Assembly (NCBI GenBank): GCA_016934895.1
Contig: JAFGRZ010000135.1
Coordinates: forward strand, 1 to 28,704
DNA from: Candidatus Aminicenantota bacterium
GTDB lineage: Bacteria; Acidobacteriota; Aminicenantia; Aminicenantales; UBA8522
Direction of reading: 5' to 3'
Length of the DNA stretch: 28,704 nt
In this document: in pieces, positions 22,720-28,704 of the stretch
Layout of the letters: every line of letters begins with the position of its first letter
Numbering within the stretch: the first letter of the stretch is position 1
Notes under the pieces: generated by a model
Told to the model about the DNA's origin: nothing
The model's database searches: none
What the model saw: the letters and a program-made list of their open reading frames with translations, nothing else
Made by a program: the position numbers and the translations under genes

Positions 22720-22748
22720 ATCATAAGCAAAAAGGCGGCGGAGCACAA
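22720..22748 (-). promoter_or_regulatory. Promoter of the binding-protein gene
   Basis: On the minus strand TTGTGC (22748-22743), 17 bp, then TATGAT (22725-22720). Predicted start near 22713, about 9 nt before the ATG at 22703. This supports the shorter start and implies a very short leader. Confidence 0.42.
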
Positions 22749-22831
22749 GGTCCCCATTTCGGCCGGCACAATGGAAAGCCCGATTCTCTTTCGCGGCACA
22801 AAGATCGCCGGCTCGCCGCTTCTTCCTTCAC

Positions 22832-23797
22832 CTACGCCGATCCGACGGCGCCCTGGAAGACCGGGGCGGCGATGTTCCCGCCGCTGACCACCAGGATGGC
22901 TCTTTTCCCTTGCAACCTCGGTTTTTCCTTCAACAGCCCGGCCAGAGAAAGCGCTCCCGCGCCTTCGACCATTTTCTGGTGGTGGTCGAGCACCAGAGAC
23001 ATCGCCTTCTTGATCAGCGGCTCATCGACAAGGAGGATCCGGTCCAAGAGCTCCCGGCAGAGCGGAAAGGTGATGGAGCCTGGTTCTATTCCTCCGGCCA
23101 CGGCCTCCGCGATGGTCTCTCCTTCTTCAATCTCGACGATGTGACCGGCAGCCAGCGAGGCTGTCATAAAGCCCGAGGAGGCCGGCTCGACGCCGATCAC
23201 CTCGACCTCCCGGACCGAAGCTTTGAGATAACCGGCAATCCCGGAGATCAAACCTCCTCCTCCGACCGGAACGAGCACAGCCTCGACGTCGGGGAGGTCC
23301 TCGACGATTTCAAGACCGATGGTCCCCTGTCCTGCGATAATTTCCTCATCATTGTAAGGGGAGATGAACGTTCGGCCCGTCCTCTCGGCCAGACACCGCG
23401 CCCAAATCTCGGCTCTATCGCAGCTTTCCCCATGGACCACGATTTCCGCGCGTCCATTTTGGAGACGGTTTTTCTTCTCCTCGGAAACGGTCCGAGGCAG
23501 CACGAGCGTCAGAGAGACGTCTTCCATCTCCGCGGCCAGGCTGATTCCCAGTCCGTGGTTCCCGGTGGAGGCCGAGACGATCCCCTTTTTCTTTTCCTCC
23601 GGGGACAAAGTCCGCACCTTGTTCAGCGCTCCCCGAAATTTGAACGATCCGGTCCGCTGCTCACTTTCCCATTTCAGGAAAACTTCCGCTCCCGTCAGGC
23701 GGCTCAAGGCCCCGGAGGATTCAAGGGGAGTCCGGCGGATATCCGCCCCGATTCTCTGATAAGTCTCCGCTATTCTTTTTTCCCAATCCCAGGACAT
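22832..23797 (-). CDS. Threonine/serine dehydratase-type PLP enzyme
   Basis: A 321-residue fold-type II PLP enzyme of the threonine ammonia-lyase / serine racemase group, deaminating Thr or Ser to the 2-oxo acid. From the ATG at 23797 the cofactor lysine is Lys53 in GSFKFRGALNK. STGNHGLG is the asparagine loop, and PVGGGGLISG is the phosphate-binding glycine loop. There is no C-terminal ACT-like regulatory domain, so it resembles the catabolic (TdcB-like) form rather than biosynthetic IlvA. A TTG at 23815 would add six residues, but it precedes the predicted transcription start. A TATGAT box ends 6 nt before the ATG, so the message looks leaderless. Confidence 0.88.
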   Translation of the reverse strand: MSWDWEKRIAETYQRIGADIRRTPLESSGALSRLTGAEVFLKWESEQRTGSFKFRGALNKVRTLSPEEKKKGIVSASTGNHGLGISLAAEMEDVSLTLVLPRTVSEEKKNRLQNGRAEIVVHGESCDRAEIWARCLAERTGRTFISPYNDEEIIAGQGTIGLEIVEDLPDVEAVLVPVGGGGLISGIAGYLKASVREVEVIGVEPASSGFMTASLAAGHIVEIEEGETIAEAVAGGIEPGSITFPLCRELLDRILLVDEPLIKKAMSLVLDHHQKMVEGAGALSLAGLLKEKPRLQGKRAILVVSGGNIAAPVFQGAVGSA

Positions 23798-23803
23798 CGG
23801 TCG

Positions 23804-23833
23804 ATCATACTTCAAACGATATTCTGTTCACAA
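23804..23833 (-). promoter_or_regulatory. Promoter for a leaderless transcript (dehydratase)
   Basis: On the minus strand TTGTGA (23833-23828), 18 bp, then TATGAT (23809-23804). The seventh base after the -10 box is the A of the ATG at 23797. No purine-rich ribosome site precedes the ATG. Confidence 0.52.
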
Positions 23834-23900
23834 GTCTACCCTTTTTCGGAATCTTTTGCACGATCTCCTCAAGCCGCTTTCGTCGGCGCTATGAAACGAT

Positions 23901-23906
23901 TATAAT
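23901..23906 (+). promoter_or_regulatory. -10 box directly before the DUF72 gene
   Basis: A perfect TATAAT lies 8 nt before the ATG at 23915, so transcription should begin at or within two bases of the start codon. No convincing -35 hexamer was found at 16-19 bp. No ribosome site precedes the ATG (CCCCTTG). Confidence 0.5.
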
Positions 23907-23914
23907 ACCCCTTG

Positions 23915-24814
23915 ATGAGCGGCTTTTACATCGGGACCGCCGGATGGAGCTACGCGGACTGGGAGGGAATCGTCTACCCCGCGCACAGAGAGCCCGGATT
24001 CCATCCGCTTCCATTCCTGGCGGCCTATATCAATATGATCGAGATCAACAGCACTTTCTATCGCCCTCCGGCCGTCTCCCTGTCGCTCTCATGGGTCAAG
24101 AGGCTGGCCGGCTTCCCGGACTTCCTCCTTGCGGTCAAGGCCCACCAGGTTTTCACCCATGACCGTGAAAGCTGGTCGCAAAAGGATGTCGATGCCTTCC
24201 GGCTTGGGATAGAGCCCCTGCGGACGCAGCAGCGATTGGCGACGATTCTTTTCCAATTTCCCTGGTCTTTTTACCGCTCCGATGCCCACGTGGATTATCT
24301 GGAACGTTTGTTTCGGGCCTTCAGCGGAGATCGAGTGACGGTCGAGGTGCGGCACTCTTCCTGGGACCATCCCGTTTTTTACGAGATGCTCACCGCCCAC
24401 CGGGTTTGCTTCTGCAACATCGACCAGCCGCTGATCGGCCCCTCCATCGCGCCGAGCGCCAGGACGACGATCCGGGACTTCTCCTACGTCCGGCTCCACG
24501 GACGAAACGACAAAGATTGGTTCCGGAAGGAGGCCGGCCGCGACGACCGCTATAATTATCTCTACAGCGACAAAGAGCTGGATGACTGGGTGGAGAGGAT
24601 CAAGGACCTCGGCCGAAACACCGACAAGGTTTTTGTCATCACCAATAACCACTACCGCGGTCAGGCTCTGGCCAATGCGCTCCAAATCAAGAACAAGATC
24701 TCCGGACAGCTTTTGAATATCCCCAAAACGATGCTGGAGAAGTATCCTGTCCTTATGGAGATCGCCGGGAAATTGGCCAAGGGCCAGCTCGACCTGTTCG
24801 AGGAGAAGACCTGA
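23915..24814 (+). CDS. DUF72 domain protein
   Basis: A 299-residue protein of the DUF72 (YecE-like) family, a TIM-barrel of unknown function. Recognisable family segments are FYIGTAGWSYADWEG at the start, INSTFYRPP, FLLAVKAHQVFTHDR, ILFQFPWSF, VTVEVRHSSW, YVRLHGRN and VFVITNNHYRGQALANA near the end. It covers the whole domain at normal length. It appears cytoplasmic, with no signal or membrane segment. The LysA-like gene begins 18 nt downstream on the same strand, so the two are likely co-transcribed, though no functional link is known. Confidence 0.9.
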   Translation: MSGFYIGTAGWSYADWEGIVYPAHREPGFHPLPFLAAYINMIEINSTFYRPPAVSLSLSWVKRLAGFPDFLLAVKAHQVFTHDRESWSQKDVDAFRLGIEPLRTQQRLATILFQFPWSFYRSDAHVDYLERLFRAFSGDRVTVEVRHSSWDHPVFYEMLTAHRVCFCNIDQPLIGPSIAPSARTTIRDFSYVRLHGRNDKDWFRKEAGRDDRYNYLYSDKELDDWVERIKDLGRNTDKVFVITNNHYRGQALANALQIKNKISGQLLNIPKTMLEKYPVLMEIAGKLAKGQLDLFEEKT

Positions 24815-24832
24815 CTAATAAGGAGGGATGGC

Positions 24833-26074
24833 GTGTGGTGGGAAAACACATTTCTACGGTTGAAGGGACGGACGCTTTATCTGGGGAGGGTCTCGGCCGA
24901 ACAGGTCGCTAAACGGAACGGATCTCCGGTTTTCGTCTACAGCCGGGCTCAGATCTCCTCGAACTACCAAATCCTTCACCGGACGTTCTCCAAGCACCTG
25001 CGGCAGCCTCTGCGGATCGCCTACGCCATGAAGGCCAATCCTCACCGGGAAATCCTGAAGATGCTGCAAGGACAAGGCGCCTGGATCGACGCTGTTTCTC
25101 CGCAAGAGGTGGAGGAGGCCCGCCGTTCCGGCTATCCTGCGTCCAGGATTCTCTTCACCGGGACTTCCCTCAGCGGCGCGGACCTCGAACGCGTCTTCCG
25201 GATCGACGGGCTGACTGTGAATATCGACGCCCTGGAGCAGTTGGAAGTGATGCGGGAACTGAGGGCCAAGGGCTTCCGGGAGAAAAAGATCAGAGTTGCG
25301 GTCCGCTGGAATCCGGGCATCGGGCGCGGCTTCAATCCGAAAGTCATTACGGCCGGGGTCAGGTCGTCTGACGGAACGCCGGTCAAGTTCGGCGTCGAAG
25401 AGAGCAAGGTTCTTACGGCTCTGGAGAGGGCCGCGTCCTATGGATTCCTTCCGGTCGGTCTGCACCAGCACCTGGGGTCCGGCTGGGTGAATGAGGACTT
25501 CGAGGTGGTCAGCACGGCCGTCGACAAGATGGTGTCCATGGCCCGGCGGATAGAAAAGGGCGGCTTCCGGCTGGAATTCCTGGATTTCGGAGGCGGTTTC
25601 GGACCTCGTTACCAGAGACACCAGAGCATTTTCCCCCTCGATAAGTACGCCTCCCATATCGCCCGGCAAATTGCCGGCTCCGGGCTCGGCATCGAGGCCG
25701 TGGTCATCGAGCCCGGAAAATACCTGGTCGCCGACGCCGGCGTCCTGCTGCTCCGGGTCGAATACCTCAAAGAAAGCTACGGCCAGCTGTTCGCCTGTGT
25801 CAACGCGGGCACGTTCAACAGCCTCCCCAGACCGGCGATCTATCCCCAGGCTCAGCACCATATCGTCAACTGCGGACGCGTCTTTGACGGCCGGATGAAA
25901 ACCCTCACTATCGCCGGCAACCTCTGTGAAACCGGGGATGTTTTCGCTAGGGAGATAAGGATGCCGGTTCCGCAAAGAGGCGATGTTTTGGCGATCCTGT
26001 GCGCGGGAGCCTACGGCCGGAGCATGGCCTCCCGATTCAACTTGAGGGATATTCCCCCCGAGGTTCTTATCTGA
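24833..26074 (+). CDS. lysA: Diaminopimelate decarboxylase family protein (LysA-like)
   Basis: A 413-residue PLP enzyme of fold-type III (alanine racemase-like barrel plus beta domain). The cofactor lysine is Lys67 in IAYAMKANPH. Other marks are GLHQHLGSGW, FLDFGGGFG, the phosphate-binding VIEPGKYLVADAG, the cross-subunit CETGDVFA, and the closing CAGAYGRSMASRFN. The best match is meso-diaminopimelate decarboxylase, the last step of lysine synthesis. Some family members act on ornithine, arginine or D-amino acids, and no other lysine gene is adjacent, so the substrate is likely but not certain. It starts at GTG 24833 with AGGAGG 6 nt upstream. It overlaps the convergent SDR gene by 8 bp. Confidence 0.85.
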   Translation: MWWENTFLRLKGRTLYLGRVSAEQVAKRNGSPVFVYSRAQISSNYQILHRTFSKHLRQPLRIAYAMKANPHREILKMLQGQGAWIDAVSPQEVEEARRSGYPASRILFTGTSLSGADLERVFRIDGLTVNIDALEQLEVMRELRAKGFREKKIRVAVRWNPGIGRGFNPKVITAGVRSSDGTPVKFGVEESKVLTALERAASYGFLPVGLHQHLGSGWVNEDFEVVSTAVDKMVSMARRIEKGGFRLEFLDFGGGFGPRYQRHQSIFPLDKYASHIARQIAGSGLGIEAVVIEPGKYLVADAGVLLLRVEYLKESYGQLFACVNAGTFNSLPRPAIYPQAQHHIVNCGRVFDGRMKTLTIAGNLCETGDVFAREIRMPVPQRGDVLAILCAGAYGRSMASRFNLRDIPPEVLI

Positions 26075-26990
26075 GGATTTCCTGCAGTGCGTTTTCCAAT
26101 CCGGGATAGAGGAATGCAAAGCCGGCTCTGAGCAGAGCTCTCGGCTCGACCCTTTGTCCGGCGAGAAGAGTCTCTTCGGCCATTTCTCCGTAGAGGAAAC
26201 GAAGCCCGACGGCCGGAACTCGAAAGATCGCCGGCCGGCGCATCGTCCGTCCCAAGATCCGCGCAAACTCGATCATCATCAGAGGCTTCGGGGCGGTCAG
26301 GTTGAAAACTCCGGACAGGTCTTGCCTTTCGAGAAGAAAGCGGATGGCCCCGACTTCATCCCGGAGATGGATCCAGGACAGCCATTGCCGGCCGGAGCCG
26401 AGCGGGCCTCCCGCGAACAGACGAAACGGCCTTAGCATACGGGGCAAAACACCGCCGTCGGCATCCAGCACAAGGCCCGAACGGATGACCACCCTTCTCA
26501 CGCCGTACCTCTCGGCTTCCGCAGTCGAGTCCTCCCAATTTCGAACCAGGCCGGCCAGGAATCCGCGGCCCGCGGAAGCCGACTCGTCCAGCGCTTCATG
26601 AGCCCGGGAGCCATAGTATCCGACGGCCGACGCCTGGATGACGACTTCCGGCTTGGCCGGAGCTCTGCGGACGGCGTCCACGACAGCCTGGCCGGCGTTC
26701 AGGCGGCTCATCACGATCGCCCGCTTCCTCTTCATTGTCCAGCGGCCCGCTCCAATATTCTCCCCGGCGAGGTTGATGATCGCCCGGGCGCCGGAGGCCA
26801 GCTCGAGCCAGCCGTCGGAAGTCCGGCCGTCCCAGCCGGCCGCGTTGACCTGATCTCCGAACTGGGCCGCGGCCTTGGCGGGATTTCGGGTCAAGACGGC
26901 GACTTCATATCCGGCTTCCAGGAGGCTTGCGGTCACAGGCCGGCCGATGAACCCGGTGCCGCCGCTGATGACGATTGTCCCCCGACTCAT
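26067..26990 (-). CDS. TIGR01777 family SDR protein (YfcH/SulA-like)
   Basis: A 307-residue extended short-chain dehydrogenase/reductase-like protein. The dinucleotide-binding start ISGGTGFIGRPVTASLL (residues 8-24) is intact. NLAGENIGAGRWT and KRAIVMSRLNAG are TIGR01777 hallmarks, and VGYYGSRAHEALDE holds the YYG motif. It ends with the family DUF1731-like region (from about FRVPAVGLRF to LYPGLENALQEIL). The substrate is not known for the family; some plant members affect division or chloroplast genes. No strong ribosome site or promoter was recognised. Confidence 0.9.
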   Translation of the reverse strand: MSRGTIVISGGTGFIGRPVTASLLEAGYEVAVLTRNPAKAAAQFGDQVNAAGWDGRTSDGWLELASGARAIINLAGENIGAGRWTMKRKRAIVMSRLNAGQAVVDAVRRAPAKPEVVIQASAVGYYGSRAHEALDESASAGRGFLAGLVRNWEDSTAEAERYGVRRVVIRSGLVLDADGGVLPRMLRPFRLFAGGPLGSGRQWLSWIHLRDEVGAIRFLLERQDLSGVFNLTAPKPLMMIEFARILGRTMRRPAIFRVPAVGLRFLYGEMAEETLLAGQRVEPRALLRAGFAFLYPGLENALQEILR

Positions 26991-27181
26991 GATCTTTTCT
27001 TGAGAATATTCCTTACTATTAAGAACCGTCCTCGTCGAGCTGGATAATCAGAATGCCCTCGCCCCGCCGATATCTACTCCGATTTTGATTTCGTCATTCA
27101 TCGGGACGAGTCCGGAATCGCGAAAGCCGATGCAGCCTCAATTCTCCCTCATCCCGAGTCGAAAATCAAGGTTCCGTGGTC

Positions 27182-27236
27182 TTGACACGGCTCAGCCGAA
27201 AAAATATAACTTTCCTGGATGGTTTTTCAAAACCAT
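27182..27236 (+). promoter_or_regulatory. Strong promoter with two palindromes before the GH172 gene
   Basis: A perfect TTGACA (27182-27187), 17 bp, then TATAAC (27205-27210), with start near 27217. The spacer contains the palindrome CGGCT-C-AGCCG (27188-27198). A second palindrome, ATGGTTTT-TC-AAAACCAT (27219-27236), lies just after the predicted start and could be an operator or an RNA hairpin. The preceding stretch 26991-27181 shows no gene; a minus-strand frame near 27050-27100 looks partly coding but is broken. Confidence 0.6.
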
Positions 27237-27263
27237 TCTCAAATCTCACAAAAAGGAGGCTCC

Positions 27264-28424
27264 TTGAAAAACACTGTCTTGAAAATCAGCTTTATTATGC
27301 TCGTGGCGGCTTTGCTCATCTCCGCGGATGAAAACAAGCCCTTCAACGGGCTCAATCTCGGCATGGGGAATCTGAGCCGCCTGTCCAAAGCCCAGACGCG
27401 TTCGATCAGCCCGGAAAACTTCAGCGGCGAAAAGGGCAAGGCGGGCATGTCGGTCGACGGCCCGGCCCTGAAGGCCGCCCGCGACCTCGGCCAGGGTTGG
27501 AAAGTCTCCCCCTATGTAAGAATCCAACCCAAGGAAACGTTCGTCATGGCTGATTTCAGGGGTCAGGGTGCCATCCAGCAGATCTGGCTGACCCCGGCCG
27601 GGACCTGGAGGTTCGCCGTCATCCGCATCTACTGGGACGATGAGACCGACCCCTCCGTTGAATGTCCGGTCGGCGATTTCTTCGCCTGCGGATGGGGGCG
27701 GTATGCGCAAATCTCATCGCTGGCCGTCTGCGTCAACCCCGGCAGCGCGTTCAACTGCTATTGGCAAATGCCGTTCCGCAAGGGTTTCAAGATCACCCTG
27801 GAGAATATCGCGGACGAAGTCTTTACAGTGTATTACCAGATCAACTACACGCTGACCGAAGTGCCCGACGACGCCGCCTATTTCCATGCCCAGTTCAGGC
27901 GCGTCAATCCCCTGCCCTACAAAAGCGTCTATACAATCGTGGACGGGATTAAAGGGTGGGGTCATTATGTGGGCACCTATATGGCCTGGGGCGTGAACAA
28001 CAACGGCTGGTGGGGAGAGGGAGAGATCAAGTTTTTCCTGGACGGCGACACGGAGTTCCCGACGATCTGCGGAACGGGAACGGAGGACTACTTCTGCGGT
28101 TCCTATGACTTCGATACCAAAAGACCGGACGGGACTGTGCAATACACCGAACATACGACTCCCTACAGCGGACTTCCCCAAGTTATCCGGGGGGACGGGC
28201 ATTATGATGTCCAGCAGCGCTTCGGCCTCTACCGCTGGCATATCATGGACCCGATCCGGTTCCAGAAGGACCTCAAGGTGACGATTCAAGCCCTGGGCTG
28301 GCGCTCTGGCGGACGGTACCTGCCGCTCCAGGATGATATCTCATCCGTGGCTTTCTGGTACCAGCAGGAACCCCACGCGCCCTTCCCGGAGCTGCCCGAT
28401 AAGGACGACCTGGAAATCATTTAG
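27264..28424 (+). CDS. Exported GH172 (formerly DUF2961) glycoside hydrolase
   Basis: A 386-residue protein from TTG 27264, which has AAGGAGG 4 nt before it. An upstream in-frame ATG at 27219 lies in the palindrome and is rejected. A signal peptide covers residues 1-21 (ending LISA before DENK). The DUF2961/GH172 body shows QGAIQQIWLT, YWDDETDPSVECPVGDFF, WQMPF, NNNGWWGEGEIKFFLDGD (246-262) and GTGTEDYF (270-277). Glutamates in the last two motifs (Glu252/254 and Glu274) are the likely catalytic pair. Known GH172 enzymes act on alpha-D-fructofuranosyl and D-arabinofuranosyl bonds. Substrate here is unknown. It is convergent with the tricorn-like protease; 28425-28554 holds no clear terminator. 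Confidence 0.88.
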   Translation: MKNTVLKISFIMLVAALLISADENKPFNGLNLGMGNLSRLSKAQTRSISPENFSGEKGKAGMSVDGPALKAARDLGQGWKVSPYVRIQPKETFVMADFRGQGAIQQIWLTPAGTWRFAVIRIYWDDETDPSVECPVGDFFACGWGRYAQISSLAVCVNPGSAFNCYWQMPFRKGFKITLENIADEVFTVYYQINYTLTEVPDDAAYFHAQFRRVNPLPYKSVYTIVDGIKGWGHYVGTYMAWGVNNNGWWGEGEIKFFLDGDTEFPTICGTGTEDYFCGSYDFDTKRPDGTVQYTEHTTPYSGLPQVIRGDGHYDVQQRFGLYRWHIMDPIRFQKDLKVTIQALGWRSGGRYLPLQDDISSVAFWYQQEPHAPFPELPDKDDLEII

Positions 28425-28554
28425 TTGCCGAAAAAACGCGGGAAGAGCCATTTTTTCATAATCCCTCCTTATATACGACGAACACACTCATCCCTCATCC
28501 GTTCATACGCAAAAGGCACTCGATAGGTTCAGTCTCCGTCCCGATAGAGCCGGA

Positions 28555-28704
28555 CTACTTCTTGGGGTAAGGAGGTCGAGGCCAGGACGCCGGAGGGTTC
28601 TTTTGGATCTTTTCCAGAATGACCTCGATGGCCTTCTCTAACTGGAGGTCCCGTCCGGCGACGGCCGAACCGGGGTCATTGTCAACGAAAATATCCGGAT
28701 CGGC
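28555..28704 (-). CDS. Tricorn-like S41 protease, C-terminal fragment
   Basis: Only the last 49 codons are in the window; the gene continues beyond the right edge. The minus-strand reading begins ADPDIFVDNDPGSAVAGRD and goes on QLEKAIEVILEKIQKNPP, then a proline-rich RPPYPKK and a TAG at 28557-28555. The PDI.VDNDP...GRD.QLEKAIE pattern is the characteristic end of the tricorn protease family, large peptidases that cut peptides into short products. The catalytic residues lie outside the window, so activity cannot be judged. It adds a second peptidase to the S46 enzyme at the other end. Confidence 0.8.
   Translation of the reverse strand, partial: ADPDIFVDNDPGSAVAGRDLQLEKAIEVILEKIQKNPPASWPRPPYPKK

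Noticed and set aside
27020..27110. Minus-strand reading MNDEIKIGVDIGG followed after a frame change by GILIIQLDEDGS
   Set aside because: Looks partly coding, but it is short, frame-broken and has no ribosome site or recognised family, so it was not called a pseudogene.
27219..27263. ATG at 27219 as start of the GH172 gene
   Set aside because: It lies in the palindrome at the predicted transcription start and lacks a ribosome site. TTG 27264 has AAGGAGG and gives a proper signal peptide.
1..28704. CRISPR array, prophage, insertion sequence or rRNA
   Set aside because: No regularly spaced repeats, no transposase, integrase or phage proteins, and no rRNA-like sequence were seen.

Overview
The window is about 28.7 kb of dense, GC-rich bacterial chromosome with no phage, plasmid, transposase or CRISPR content. 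The gene set suggests a fermentative, peptide- and glycan-degrading member of the Acidobacteriota / candidate phylum Aminicenantes (OP8) type. The pointers are a VWFA-related protein of the acidobacterial type, S46 and tricorn-like peptidases, GH20 and GH172 glycosidases, and a very large NtrY-like kinase. This placement is inferred from gene content and protein style, not measured. Promoters look sigma70-like (TTGACA, 17-18 bp, TATAAT). Translation starts are mixed: many genes have AGGAGG-type ribosome binding sites, while a few have a -10 box directly before the start codon and look leaderless.

Layout. 1-2400: 5' end of an ABC-F ATPase and a secreted S46 dipeptidyl-peptidase (minus). 2497-2708: a nitroreductase remnant cut short just before a tRNA-Pro(CGG) gene with its own promoter. 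2713-4944: a DUF362 ferredoxin-like protein and a class V aminotransferase (minus operon). 4945-5148: a divergent intergenic region with a palindromic repeat, a terminator-like hairpin and a promoter. 5149-9540: a secreted GH20 beta-N-acetylhexosaminidase, convergent with a kinase very similar to N-acetylhexosamine 1-kinase (NahK) and a sugar-1-phosphate nucleotidyltransferase. This is a plausible route from glycan to N-acetylhexosamine-1-phosphate to nucleotide sugar. 9541-9857: non-coding, repeat-bearing. 9858-11319: an exported M14/AstE-like metal-dependent hydrolase (minus) and a small membrane protein (plus). 11403-16723: an RHH regulator with a palindrome-rich promoter, a small exported protein translationally coupled to a 1277-residue sensor kinase, and a flavodoxin. 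16696-20021: methylmalonyl-CoA epimerase and MeaB (propionate/methylmalonyl-CoA metabolism; no mutase in view) and a VWFA-related protein (all minus). 20185-23797: a small YHS-like membrane protein, acylphosphatase, ThiD, an orphan ABC-type lipoprotein and a threonine/serine dehydratase. 23915-26990: a DUF72 protein and a LysA-like decarboxylase, convergent with a TIGR01777 SDR protein. 27182-28704: a strong promoter with palindromes driving an exported GH172 (DUF2961) enzyme, then the 3' end of a tricorn-like S41 protease.

The strongest points for follow-up are the GH20-NahK-nucleotidyltransferase salvage cluster, the apparently leaderless promoters, the RHH gene with two palindromes over its promoter, the three-ectodomain orphan kinase with its coupled small partner, and a palindromic repeat found in two intergenic regions.
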